A DNA stretch of 55,006 nucleotides. Origin: an uncultured Roseburia sp. Lineage in GTDB: Bacteria; Bacillota; Clostridia; Lachnospirales; Lachnospiraceae. The stretch is from positions 1-55,006 of the forward strand of contig CANTEO010000009.1 in the NCBI GenBank assembly GCA_947652855.1, in the 5' to 3' direction. The position numbers and the translations under genes were made by a program. This document shows, in pieces, positions 8,345 to 17,440 of this stretch; positions within the stretch are counted from its first letter, which is position 1; each line of letters starts with the position of its first letter. The notes below the pieces were generated by a model. It ran no database searches. It had not been told where the DNA came from and saw only the letters and a list, made by a program, of their open reading frames with translations.

Positions 8345-9277
8345 ATGAAAGTGACGGCGATTGTCCCATGCTATAATGAAGAGGCGGCTTTGCAGTATTT
8401 TTACGAGGAGATGCAAAAGGCGCGGCAAGAGCTTCCCGAGGCGGAAGTGGAGATGCTGTTTGTCAATGACGGATCTTCGGACGGGACGCTTCTTAAGCTT
8501 AAGGAGCTGGCCTCTGTGGATGAGGGCGTGAAATATATTTCTTTTTCCAGGAATTTTGGGAAGGAGGCGGCGATTTACGCCGGGCTTTCGCATTCGGACG
8601 GGGACTTGACGGTCATCATGGACGCGGATCTGCAGGATCCGCCGTCGCTTTTGCCTGTGATGTACCGGGAGATCGTGGAGAATGGATACGATTCTGTTGC
8701 CACCAGGCGGGTGAACCGCAAGGGGGAGCCGAAAATCCGCTCTTTTTTCGCCAGGCGGTTTTACCGCCTGATGAGCCGCATTTCCAAGGCGGACATGGTG
8801 GACGGCGCGAGGGATTACCGGATGATGAGCCGCCCGTTTGTGGACGCGCTGCTTACGATGGGGGAATACAACCGCTTTTCCAAAGGCTTGTTTGGATGGG
8901 TGGGGTTTCGGACGAAATGGCTGGAGTATGAAAATGTGAAGCGGGTGGCCGGAGAGACGAAGTGGTCGTTTTGGAAGCTGCTGTTGTATTCCATTGACGG
9001 GATTGTGGCGTTTTCCACGCTGCCGCTGTCGCTTTCCGCGCTGTTTGGGATTTTTATGTGCGTCGTTTCCGCCGCCGCGATTGTCTTTATCATCGTGCGC
9101 CAGCTTTTGTATGGCGGCTCTGCCTTTGGCTGGCCGTCCTTGATCTGCGTCATTATGTTTTTGGGCGGGATTCAGCTTCTTTGCATAGGCATATTAGGCT
9201 CCTATTTGGCGAAGACTTATCTTGAGGTGAAAAAACGCCCCATCTATATAATGAAAGAAACGAATTTGGAGAGGTAA
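8345..9277 (+). CDS. GT2 family polyprenyl-phosphate glycosyltransferase (GtrB/DPM1-like)
   Basis: A 310-residue inner-membrane enzyme. The GT-A domain (residues 1-230) has VPCYNEE, VNDGSSDGT and the catalytic DADLQDPP; two C-terminal membrane helices (about 230-255 and 265-290) are the layout of GtrB/ArnC/YkcC proteins, which put a sugar from a nucleotide donor onto undecaprenyl phosphate. ATG 8345 is chosen because GGAGG lies five bases upstream; the in-frame TTG at 8330 has no site. It is the first gene after a consensus promoter and is followed by polytopic proteins that could use the lipid-linked sugar on the outer face. The sugar is unknown. Confidence 0.9.
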   Translation: MKVTAIVPCYNEEAALQYFYEEMQKARQELPEAEVEMLFVNDGSSDGTLLKLKELASVDEGVKYISFSRNFGKEAAIYAGLSHSDGDLTVIMDADLQDPPSLLPVMYREIVENGYDSVATRRVNRKGEPKIRSFFARRFYRLMSRISKADMVDGARDYRMMSRPFVDALLTMGEYNRFSKGLFGWVGFRTKWLEYENVKRVAGETKWSFWKLLLYSIDGIVAFSTLPLSLSALFGIFMCVVSAAAIVFIIVRQLLYGGSAFGWPSLICVIMFLGGIQLLCIGILGSYLAKTYLEVKKRPIYIMKETNLER

Positions 9278-9285
9278 CGGCTGTT

Positions 9286-10320
9286 ATGGTTAGAGGCGTG
9301 ATTGGGCTTGCGGTTTTTATGGGAGCTGTCCCATTTTTGCTTGGCCTTTTGTATACGGGATTTGTGGAAGAGGAGAAGGAGAATCTGCTGCTGCATCTGG
9401 CCGCGGGCTATGTGATGATGCTTGGCTTGTTTGAGCTTTGCGCGCTGCCGTTGATTTGGCTTGGCGGCTCCCTTTCCCTGCTGCTTTCGATTTATGTGGG
9501 TCTGCTTGCTGTGGCAAGCCTTCTTTCGCTTGCAGTAAATTTTAGGCGGATTTTTGGGGTGTTCCTTCGCGTGGCGCAGGCGGCGCGGGCATTTACGCCC
9601 TGCATTTGGGGGCAGCTTGCGCTGCTTTTGGGACAGGCCCTGTTTTATGTGCGGTATCAGTATTCGAATGCGGACGACGCGTTTTATGTCGCGTCGGCTG
9701 CGACGTCCCTTGCGACGAATACGGTGTTTGCGTACAGCCCCTATACGGGGACTGCGTATGAAACGCTGCCGGCCCGGTATGCGCTGTCGCCGTTCCATGC
9801 GTTTAACGCTGTGCTTTGCAGGCTGACGGGCATTCATCCGGCGGTTATGGCGCATATTGTGTTCATGATTCTGTTTTTGCTGTTTGCCTATGCGGTGTAT
9901 GCGCTGTTGGGGCGGGCGCTGTTTTCTAAGGATATGGAAAAGACGGGGTATTTTTTGCTGCTGGTTTCTGCGCTGACGCTGTTTTCTGCGTACAGCGAGC
10001 GGACGAGCGGACTGGTGCTTTTGATTCGCCTTTGGCAGGGGAAGGCGCTGTTGGCGGGGGTCCTTTTGCCGATGGCGCTGTATCTGGCGGTTCGGATTTT
10101 TTTGCTGGATGGGAGGCGCGCGGACTGGCTGCTGCTTTTTGCACTGATGTGCGCCTGCTGCATGGCGTCTTCTATGGGCGTTCTGCTTGGCGCGCTTTCG
10201 GCCGGGATTTTTGGCCTGCTGTACGCGGTTCGGGATAGGAGCGTCCGTCCGCTTGTTTTTACGGCGTTCTGCTGCCTGCCGAATGTCCTTTGCGGCGCTC
10301 TGTATTTGGCGATGAGATAA
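9286..10320 (+). CDS. Polytopic membrane protein, possibly DUF6077/GT-C-like
   Basis: A 344-residue protein with about nine hydrophobic segments and no soluble domain of note. A loop near residues 120-165 carries YSNADDAFYVASAATSLA and YETLPARYALSPFH, acidic residues after a membrane segment as in the first external loop of GT-C glycosyltransferases (there D/E residues bind the lipid-linked donor). I recall similar proteins annotated DUF6077 in Lachnospiraceae, but this is from memory. It ends abruptly after the last helix, and the next gene (14 bases on) begins with further helices, so the two may be one functional unit split over two genes. The function is inferred from context only. Confidence 0.55.
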   Translation: MVRGVIGLAVFMGAVPFLLGLLYTGFVEEEKENLLLHLAAGYVMMLGLFELCALPLIWLGGSLSLLLSIYVGLLAVASLLSLAVNFRRIFGVFLRVAQAARAFTPCIWGQLALLLGQALFYVRYQYSNADDAFYVASAATSLATNTVFAYSPYTGTAYETLPARYALSPFHAFNAVLCRLTGIHPAVMAHIVFMILFLLFAYAVYALLGRALFSKDMEKTGYFLLLVSALTLFSAYSERTSGLVLLIRLWQGKALLAGVLLPMALYLAVRIFLLDGRRADWLLLFALMCACCMASSMGVLLGALSAGIFGLLYAVRDRSVRPLVFTAFCCLPNVLCGALYLAMR

Positions 10321-10333
10321 GGAGGCGGCGTTT

Positions 10334-11923
10334 ATGAGAGAGACACTGGCGATTGTGAAATCCATGTACGATACCTACAATGGCACGGGGATGCAGATGG
10401 CGCTGTTTTTCGCCTGCCTGATCTATTTGTGCGTAAGAAAGCCGGAGGGGGAGAAACGGCATCTGTTCGTGGGCTATGCGCTGCTCTTTTTTCTCATCTG
10501 CTTTTTCCCGGTGACGGCGAGGCTGATTATGGCGGGGATTGGGCAGGAGGTCTATTGGAGGATGTTCTGGCTGCTGCCTGTGACGGCTGTGACTGCCTAT
10601 ACGGGCGTGCAGATCCTGATGCAGATGGAGGGGAAGAGAAAGCGGCTTATGATGCTTGGCGCGCTGTTCCTTGTGATTGTCCTGACAGGCTCCCCGGCGT
10701 ACAACCGCACCGTGTTCCAGCGGAAGGAAAATGCATATAAGCTGTCGCAGGCCGTGGTGGATGTCTGCGACATGGTGGAGCAGGACGCGGCGGCGAACGG
10801 GGTTTCCCATAAAAAGCTCATTACGGTCAATGATTGGGTCAATGAGATCCGCCAGTATGACGCGGAGATATTGATGCCGTATGGCGGGGAGGCGCTTAAG
10901 GGCCTTCGGACGGAGACGGAGAACGCGGCGCAGATTTTTCGGATTATGAGCAGTGAGGCGAAGAATTGGGAAGCGCTTGCCTGGTATGCGGCGATGGAGG
11001 GCTGCAATTATTTGGCGTACCCTTCGGACGTGGCGGCGCTTGAGGCGCTGACGGCCTGTGGGTATGAGGCGGTCGGGGCGAATGAGCTGTATACTGTTTA
11101 TCGGAGAGAGGCTGACGATGAGGATTATGAGGGGCAGTGGCTGATTACGCAGTACGGCGCCGCGGAGGGCAGCCAGCTTATGTTTTATACGATGCAGGAT
11201 CGGGAGGGGCATTTGGTGGTCGTAGACGGCGGCTATGAGGAGGACGCCCCTTATGTGAGGAAGACGATCCGGGCGCTTGGGGGCCATGTGGACGCATGGA
11301 TTTTAACGCATCCGCACAAGGACCATGCGGGCGCGTTTACGAAGATTTATAAGAAGCCGGGTAAGATTTCGGTGGGCAAGGTCTATGCGGTTGACATGGC
11401 CTCCCCGGAAAAATGCATGGAAAGCTCGCCGTGGGATGAGGTGGACGTGTACCGGAAGTGGAAGAAGCTTTCGATCGAGGGCTTGCAGTATGTCCACGCG
11501 GGGGATGCGTTTGAGGTGGAGGGCCTTTCGTTTCAGGTGTTCAACGCCTATGACGAGTACGTGGACGGGCTTTCTAAGGATTTGCTCAATGACGGATCTA
11601 TGATGTTTAAGGTTACGGCAAATGAGGAGTCGATGCTGTTTTGCGCCGACGTGGGGGAGCGCATGAGCGAGTATCTGCTGGATACGTATGGAGACGGCTT
11701 GAAGGCGGATTATATTCAGATGGGGCATCACGGCAACGGCGGGCTGAGTAAGGAATTTTATCGGTTCATTGAGGCGAAGGCTGCGTTTTTTGACGCGCCG
11801 GGCTGGCTGATGCAGGATGAGGGCGGCCGTTATTCAACGCCGGAGAATGCCAGGCTGATGAAGAAGAGCGGCGCTGCGGTATACAGCTATGCCACGACGC
11901 CCAACCAGTTGATTTTGAAATAG
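10334..11923 (+). CDS. Membrane protein fused to a metallo-beta-lactamase-fold hydrolase (ComEC/Rec2-like domain)
   Basis: A 529-residue fusion. Residues 1-120 hold about four membrane helices, residues 125-255 form an extracytoplasmic region of unknown fold and residues 265-529 form an MBL domain. The metal motif is THPHKDH (His326, His328, Asp330, His331), with the later ligands in FCADVGE and MGHHGNGG. MBL domains of the ComEC/Rec2-like group are usually nucleases or phosphodiesterases. Here the topology puts the domain outside the cell if the helix count is right, among polysaccharide genes, so a phosphodiester in a glycan or lipid carrier is a plausible target (inference). GGAGG precedes the ATG. 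All metal-binding residues look intact. Confidence 0.8.
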   Translation: MRETLAIVKSMYDTYNGTGMQMALFFACLIYLCVRKPEGEKRHLFVGYALLFFLICFFPVTARLIMAGIGQEVYWRMFWLLPVTAVTAYTGVQILMQMEGKRKRLMMLGALFLVIVLTGSPAYNRTVFQRKENAYKLSQAVVDVCDMVEQDAAANGVSHKKLITVNDWVNEIRQYDAEILMPYGGEALKGLRTETENAAQIFRIMSSEAKNWEALAWYAAMEGCNYLAYPSDVAALEALTACGYEAVGANELYTVYRREADDEDYEGQWLITQYGAAEGSQLMFYTMQDREGHLVVVDGGYEEDAPYVRKTIRALGGHVDAWILTHPHKDHAGAFTKIYKKPGKISVGKVYAVDMASPEKCMESSPWDEVDVYRKWKKLSIEGLQYVHAGDAFEVEGLSFQVFNAYDEYVDGLSKDLLNDGSMMFKVTANEESMLFCADVGERMSEYLLDTYGDGLKADYIQMGHHGNGGLSKEFYRFIEAKAAFFDAPGWLMQDEGGRYSTPENARLMKKSGAAVYSYATTPNQLILK

Positions 11924-11937
11924 AGAAGGAGAAGGCT

Positions 11938-13731
11938 ATGCTGCACGGAACAATTTTTGGAACGGTGTTTTATCTCATTGCATTTGCCGCCTGTGTGGTG
12001 AGCGTGTATCGGTTCCGCAAGTCCCATAAGCCGATGAATGGGTTTGCGTGGGCGGTGTCGTCGGTTTTGATCGTCATGTCGATGGGGGGCGTTGTGGCGG
12101 GGGTGATGAGCCTTCTGCACGTTCCGGTGAACCTTTATTCGATGGCTGTGGTTTACGCCATGCTTGCGGCGGGCGTCTTTTACCTAATTAAGAAGGACGG
12201 GATGACGCAGGAGTACGTTTGGGAGAAGTTTGATTTTCTTGTGATTGCGCTTGTGACGCTTGGCGTGCTTGCGATTTCCCTTAAGATTTATTCGCCGCAG
12301 CTTGGGTACTGCTATTATAACAGCGACGCGGGCCTGCATTTGAAGGAGGCCACCGCCATTGTGCGTTCTGAAGAAGTGACGAATATGTATTTTCTGCATC
12401 TGCAAAACGCGATGATCATTGAGATGACGCAGCCGTTTGTGCGTATTGCGGACTGGTATAAGGGGTACATTATTGGGGACTGCTTCTTTTTGTGGCTGGA
12501 GACGCTGTTTTTTGCGGCGCTGATCCGCAGGTTTGCGAGGACGAAGTCGTCAAAAGCGTTTGCCGTGCTATTTTTGCTTGCTTTTTTCATGGGGTATCCG
12601 TTCTTAAGCTTTTATTATTCGTTTGGCTATTGGGCCATGGGGAGTATGTACGTCGGCTTTCTGGCGCTTACGCTGCGGCTGTATGAGGAGGCGCAGGTGG
12701 AGCGGAAGTATACGGTTTTTATGCTGATGCTTGGCTGCTTTAGCGTGATGATGAGCTATATGCTGTTTGCGCCTGTCGCGTTTTTGGCGACGCTTGCGTA
12801 TCTTGTGGCGGTCGCGAAGCGGGAGGGGCGGATTTTTACCAAGCGGAACGTGCTGCTTGCCCTTAAGGTGTTTTTGCTGCCTTCTGTGATGGGCTTATAT
12901 TATTGCTTCTATGGGTTTTTCGTCTCTTCCGGCACGAGCATCGCCGGGGCCTTGTCCAATCCGGGCGGCATTTACACGGAGCTTTACATGGATTTTTTCT
13001 GGACGCTGTTCCCTGTGCTGTTTGTGCTGGCCTATACGATAAAAAAACGCCGCCTTACGCCGGAGGTTGTGTTTTTCGCCGCCTTTTTTGGCTTTACCGG
13101 GGTGATGCTGCTTTTGACGTTAACCCATCATGTGTCTACGTATTATTATTATAAGACGTATTACCCGCTGTGGATGTTCTGTTGGGCGCTGACGGCCAGG
13201 GCTGCGTCCATTATGCTGCAGGAGGCGAAGGAGACGCTGATGGCGTACTGTGCGCTGGTGGCGATGTTCGCTGCGCTATGTTTTGGGAAAATTGAGTATA
13301 AGATCGTGACTTCTACGGAGAAAATCACGGGCGCAATGCACAGCACCGCGTTTTTTACCTTGTATCAGGTGGATTGGTCGTTTATCATGGCGGAGCATGA
13401 GGCGCTGCCGGATTCCGTGTTTGACCTGTTCCAATATGTGCAGGACAACCTTTCGGGGCAGAGGATGGTGCCGTTGATGACGGAGGAGCATGACTATGGG
13501 CATACGTATTTATATGAAGGCGCGACGGGATATGATTTTCCGGATTTTTATGAATGGCGCCACAGCACGGAGAAGCTGCGCCAGGCGTATTATGACTGGG
13601 ACATCCAGTATACGGTGATGATGAAGGGGACGCAGTTTGAAAAAGACCACGGTGAAGAGACGCTTTCTGCGGACGCGGTTTCGGTGGTGTTTGAGAATGA
13701 GGCGGGCTATGTCCTTGCCATTGACTTGTAA
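11938..13731 (+). CDS. Large polytopic membrane protein, GT-C-like, function unknown
   Basis: A 597-residue protein with about twelve membrane helices (residues 1-455) and a C-terminal extracytoplasmic domain (about 470-597) ending VLAIDL. The first large loop has YYNSDAGLHLKEATAI, acidic residues after a helix as in GT-C transferases. The layout (helices, then a small external domain) parallels the combined two preceding genes, which suggests distant paralogy. AAGGAG precedes the ATG, and the gap from the MBL gene is 14 bases, so it is co-transcribed. No known domain was recognised with confidence. A role in transferring a lipid-linked sugar outside the membrane is a hypothesis drawn from fold hints and neighbours. 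Confidence 0.55.
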   Translation: MLHGTIFGTVFYLIAFAACVVSVYRFRKSHKPMNGFAWAVSSVLIVMSMGGVVAGVMSLLHVPVNLYSMAVVYAMLAAGVFYLIKKDGMTQEYVWEKFDFLVIALVTLGVLAISLKIYSPQLGYCYYNSDAGLHLKEATAIVRSEEVTNMYFLHLQNAMIIEMTQPFVRIADWYKGYIIGDCFFLWLETLFFAALIRRFARTKSSKAFAVLFLLAFFMGYPFLSFYYSFGYWAMGSMYVGFLALTLRLYEEAQVERKYTVFMLMLGCFSVMMSYMLFAPVAFLATLAYLVAVAKREGRIFTKRNVLLALKVFLLPSVMGLYYCFYGFFVSSGTSIAGALSNPGGIYTELYMDFFWTLFPVLFVLAYTIKKRRLTPEVVFFAAFFGFTGVMLLLTLTHHVSTYYYYKTYYPLWMFCWALTARAASIMLQEAKETLMAYCALVAMFAALCFGKIEYKIVTSTEKITGAMHSTAFFTLYQVDWSFIMAEHEALPDSVFDLFQYVQDNLSGQRMVPLMTEEHDYGHTYLYEGATGYDFPDFYEWRHSTEKLRQAYYDWDIQYTVMMKGTQFEKDHGEETLSADAVSVVFENEAGYVLAIDL

Positions 13732-13782
13732 GAAGGGAACGGGGCGGCTTGCCTTTCCTGGGATGTGAAAAGAGGAAATGTC

Positions 13783-15651
13783 ATGAGATTGAGGGATGAT
13801 CGGGAACTGTGGCGGATGATGGAGCAGAAGAAGGAGCGGATGTCGGCTGACTTGGGCGATTTTGCGAAGTTTTTGGCCTATACGCACGACGATGGGCCGG
13901 ACGACGTGGAGCTGGAGGGCGAGCGCCATGGAATCCGAAAGCTGAAGGGGACGCCGGTTTGGGCGCTTTTGTACCCTGCGCGGAAGACGTACCGAGCGGC
14001 CAGGTTCGTCTATGAGAACGGCGTTTCGGGCGTGGTGCAGAAGGCGGAGCATAAGATAGAGAATAACCGTTTTGCGCGAAGGAAAGAGGCCAGGAAGTTT
14101 TTGACGAGGATTATGCCGACGGAGGAAGAGAAGAAAAAGCAGCGCGAGAGGACGTTTCAGGAGGACGTCAAGTTCAGCGTGCTGGTTCCGCTTTATAATA
14201 CGCCGGAGCGTTATTTAAGGGACATGATTGAGTCTGTCATAGGGCAGACGTATCAGAACTGGGAGCTTTGCCTTGCGGACGCGTCGGACGGGCAGCATGG
14301 GGACGTGGGGCGCATTGCGGAGGAATACGCCGCGGGGGACGCGCGCGTCGTTTATCGGAAATTAGAGAAGAATGAGGGGATTGCGGAGAACACGAACCAT
14401 TGCATCCGCATGGCGAGCGGGGAGTATCTGGCGTTGTTTGACCATGACGACTTGCTGCACCCGTCGGCTTTGTATGAGTGCGCGGCGGCGATTGCGCGGG
14501 AAGGGGCCGATTTTCTTTATACGGATGAGGTGACGTTTGAGGGCGAGGATCTTTCGAATATCGTGACGTATCATTTTAAGCCGGATTTTTCCGTGGACAA
14601 TCTGCGGGGCGTGAATTATATCTGCCATTTGAGCGTGTTTCAAAAGGAGCTGACGGAGCGCGTGGGCCTGTTTCGGCCGGAGTATGACGGGAGCCAGGAC
14701 CATGACATGATTTTACGCTTGACGGACGCGGCGGGGCGCGTTTGCCATATCCCGAAGGTCCTGTATTTTTGGCGCTGCCATCAGATGTCCACGTCCATGA
14801 ACCTGAATGCGAAGTCTTACGCCATCGCGGCGGGGCGGGACGCCGTCGCGGACGCGGAACGGCGGCGGGGCTATCCTGCGAAGGTGCATAGCGCGCAGAT
14901 CTGCAAGACGCATTACCGGATGGTTTATGATATCGGGGAGCCGAAGGTCTCTGTGGTGATTGACGGGACGCTTTCTGACCGGGAGCAGATTGCGCATACG
15001 GCGGCAAGCGTGGGGCGGATGGCGGCGTACCGAAAGCATGAGCTTTTGTTTGCGGAGGATGTTAAGGGGCTGACGGAGACGGTTCAGGAGGCGGACGGCG
15101 ATTTTCTGCTGTTTCTTTCTGCGGGCATTTCCGTCATCACGCCTTCGTTTTTGGAGGAGCTTTTGATGTTTGCGCAGCGGGAGGACGTGGGCCTTGTGGG
15201 GATGCAGGTTTTGGATGAGAAGGGCCTGATCTATAGCTCGGATTTGATTGTCGGGGCGTTTGCGGGCGGCCCTGTGGCGGAGGCGAACCGTGGGCAGCGG
15301 TATGACGCGCCGGGCTATATGGGCAGGAATTACTATGCCCACAATGTTTCGGCGGTGTCCGGCTTTGCCTGCATGGGAAAGGCGAAGCGGCTTAAGGGCC
15401 TTTTGGGCGCCTGCGGCGCGAGGTCGGCGTATGCGAGGGCCTTGGAGCTTTGTTTTTTGCTGCGGCGGGCGGGGGAGCAGATTGTCGTAAATCCCTATGC
15501 GCTTTGCAGGAAGGAGCCGTCGGCCAGCTTGGGCGGGCTGCCTGACGCTGACAGGCAGTATCTGTTGGAGGCTTACAAAGCGCAGCTTGCGGCGGGCGAC
15601 CCGTTTTACAATAAAAATCTTTCAACGGAGCAGTTTTGGCAGAAGAAATAG
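13783..15651 (+). CDS. Tandem GT2 glycosyltransferase with active first half and decayed second half
   Basis: A 622-residue cytoplasmic glycosyltransferase. After a charged leader, the first GT2 domain (about 128-370) has KFSVLVPLYNTPERYL, ENTNHCIRMASGEYLALFDHDDLLHP (Asp220-Asp223 region) and the acceptor-side FRPEYDGSQDHDM. The second half (about 375-600) keeps the shape (VSVVIDGTL...; VSAVSGFACMGK) but has SAGISV where the metal-binding NND should be, so it is probably catalytically dead. It ends with the family tail GDPFYNKNLS. ATG 13783 follows AGAGGA by seven bases and is preferred over GTG 13765. The next gene shows the reverse pattern. Rhamnosyltransferase-type activity is likely but not proven. 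Confidence 0.87.
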   Translation: MRLRDDRELWRMMEQKKERMSADLGDFAKFLAYTHDDGPDDVELEGERHGIRKLKGTPVWALLYPARKTYRAARFVYENGVSGVVQKAEHKIENNRFARRKEARKFLTRIMPTEEEKKKQRERTFQEDVKFSVLVPLYNTPERYLRDMIESVIGQTYQNWELCLADASDGQHGDVGRIAEEYAAGDARVVYRKLEKNEGIAENTNHCIRMASGEYLALFDHDDLLHPSALYECAAAIAREGADFLYTDEVTFEGEDLSNIVTYHFKPDFSVDNLRGVNYICHLSVFQKELTERVGLFRPEYDGSQDHDMILRLTDAAGRVCHIPKVLYFWRCHQMSTSMNLNAKSYAIAAGRDAVADAERRRGYPAKVHSAQICKTHYRMVYDIGEPKVSVVIDGTLSDREQIAHTAASVGRMAAYRKHELLFAEDVKGLTETVQEADGDFLLFLSAGISVITPSFLEELLMFAQREDVGLVGMQVLDEKGLIYSSDLIVGAFAGGPVAEANRGQRYDAPGYMGRNYYAHNVSAVSGFACMGKAKRLKGLLGACGARSAYARALELCFLLRRAGEQIVVNPYALCRKEPSASLGGLPDADRQYLLEAYKAQLAAGDPFYNKNLSTEQFWQKK

Positions 15652-15659
15652 GAGAGATG

Positions 15660-17390
15660 ATGTTAAGCGATTTTGATTTGGAAGGAAAAAATAAAGCGCA
15701 GAAGGCGGCGTATTACTTGAGGCATTATGGGGCGGCGTATACGGTAAAGAAGGCGCTTCGAAAGCTTGGGGTTCCTATCAGCGCGGAGTCGGAGTACATG
15801 ACGTGGTGCAGGAGGCATATGGCCTCGAAGGCGGAGCTAAGAAGGCAGCGGGAGGACGCGCTTTCGAAGGAGCTGTCCTTTGCCATTGTGGGTGAGCCGG
15901 GCGCGGATTTGGAGGGCAGCGGATGGAAGGGTCAGACGGCGCGCCGCGTCGCGCTCGTGCCGGGCGCGCCGGGCCAGACGGTGTCGGAGATCTTGAACAG
16001 CGCGGACGCGGATTTTTATGTCTTTTCGGGAAAAGGCGTCACGGTTTATCCAGAGTTTCTGTATGAGGCGGCGGGGGCGGCGCTGCTGCGGGACGCGCCA
16101 AGACAAAGTAAGGTCTGTGAGCGGCAGGAGGGGCTTCCTGACTTGATTTATACGGATGAGGACAACGCGGCCGGAAAGAGGCGGATGCGCCCGTTTTTTA
16201 AGCCGGACGCAAGCAGGCAGCTGTTGCTGAATTTTCCTTATCTGGGACGCTGCTTTGCCGTGAAAAAATGCCTTCTTGTGGAGCTTTCCAACCGCTGCGG
16301 CCAGCTGCAGCTTTTTGGGAACGGCTGGCATGAGCTTTCGTTGTTTGCGTTTCGATGGGCGAAGCATATTTATCATATCCCAAAGCCTTTGTTTTCCAAT
16401 CAGGTCGCAAAGGAAGAGGGGGCCGCGTTTGTCCGTGGCGGCGCAGAGGGCGCGGGCTGCCTGAAGCGGTTTCTGGCCTCTGAGGGAAGGGAGGGGACAG
16501 TCGTGCCTTCGGACGTTCCCGGGTTTTTCCATGTAGAGGGCGAGAAGAAGGAGTCGCCGTTGGTTAGCGTCATTATTCCGAATAAGGATCATGCAGCGGA
16601 TTTGAAGGTTTGCCTGGATTCTTTGCGCGAATTGGGCGGCTACCCCAATTATGAGGTGATTGTCGCGGAGAACAACAGCGAGGAGCCAGGGACGTTTGAC
16701 TATTATGAGAAGCTGCAGAAGGAAGATGGGCGCGTCCATGTCGTGACGTATGAGGGCGGCTTCAATTATTCCAAGATCAATAATTTTGCTGTAAAGAGCG
16801 CGAAGGGCGAATTGCTCCTGTTTTTGAACAATGACACGAAGGTGATGGAGGAGGGCGCGCTTCGGCAGCTTGTGTCCTCTGTGTTAAAGCCGGGGGTGGG
16901 CGCCTGTGGCGCCATGCTTTATTATGAAGACGGGACGATTCAGCACGCGGGCGTGATCCTTGGGATGGGCGGCTTTGCGGCGCATGCGCTTTGGAGCCTT
17001 ACGGACAGGGATGAGGCGTACTATCCGTTTTCTTTATGTGAGCGGGAGGTTTCCGCCGTGACGGGCGCGTGCCTGATGGCCCGGCGAACGGCCTTTGAAG
17101 AGGCGGGCGGCATGGATGAGACGTTTGCCGTGGCGTTGAATGACGTGGATTTCTGCATGAAGATCCGCGCTTTGGGCTATGCGATTTTGTTTAACCCCTA
17201 TGCGAAGCTGTACCATTTTGAGTCGAAGTCCAGGGGCTATGAGGACACGATGGAGAAGCAGGCGCGGTTTCAGGATGAGATTGCGCGGTTTCAGGCGAAA
17301 TGGGAGCAGGAGATTGTGGCGGGCGACCCGTATTACAATCCGAACCTGACGCTGCACCGCGCGGATTACTCGATGGATGAGATGGGATAA
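15660..17390 (+). CDS. Tandem GT2 glycosyltransferase with decayed first half and active second half
   Basis: A 576-residue protein related to the preceding one. Its first half (about 70-285) keeps LIYTDEDN and RPFFKPDAS but has SGKGVTVYPE in place of the DHDD motif. Its second half (about 295-565) is a normal RfbF-type GT2: PLVSVIIPNKDHAADL, VAENNSEE, LLLFLNNDTKV (Asn390-Asp392), QHAGVILGMGG and DVDFCMKIRALGY, ending AGDPYYNPNLTL. ATG 15660 has AGGAG five bases upstream; the adjacent ATG 15657 is also possible. The proteins may work as a pair, each giving one active site. Donor and linkage are unknown; rhamnose is common for this family. Confidence 0.85.
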   Translation: MLSDFDLEGKNKAQKAAYYLRHYGAAYTVKKALRKLGVPISAESEYMTWCRRHMASKAELRRQREDALSKELSFAIVGEPGADLEGSGWKGQTARRVALVPGAPGQTVSEILNSADADFYVFSGKGVTVYPEFLYEAAGAALLRDAPRQSKVCERQEGLPDLIYTDEDNAAGKRRMRPFFKPDASRQLLLNFPYLGRCFAVKKCLLVELSNRCGQLQLFGNGWHELSLFAFRWAKHIYHIPKPLFSNQVAKEEGAAFVRGGAEGAGCLKRFLASEGREGTVVPSDVPGFFHVEGEKKESPLVSVIIPNKDHAADLKVCLDSLRELGGYPNYEVIVAENNSEEPGTFDYYEKLQKEDGRVHVVTYEGGFNYSKINNFAVKSAKGELLLFLNNDTKVMEEGALRQLVSSVLKPGVGACGAMLYYEDGTIQHAGVILGMGGFAAHALWSLTDRDEAYYPFSLCEREVSAVTGACLMARRTAFEEAGGMDETFAVALNDVDFCMKIRALGYAILFNPYAKLYHFESKSRGYEDTMEKQARFQDEIARFQAKWEQEIVAGDPYYNPNLTLHRADYSMDEMG

Positions 17391-17440
17391 AGACAGGGAA
17401 GGCGCAAGCCTATGACAGATAAAGGGAGCGACTGGCTGCA

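Noticed and set aside
9286..10334. A simple frameshift error joining the 9286 and 10334 genes
   Set aside because: The first ends in a proper stop, and the second has a good GGAGG site and ATG 14 bases later. No single-base change would join them smoothly.
9244..11287. Long minus-strand frames (373 and 342 codons) opposite the membrane protein genes
   Set aside because: Composition is extremely rich in Arg, Pro, His and Gln, as expected from the complement of codon-biased genes. The plus strand carries clear domains and ribosome sites.
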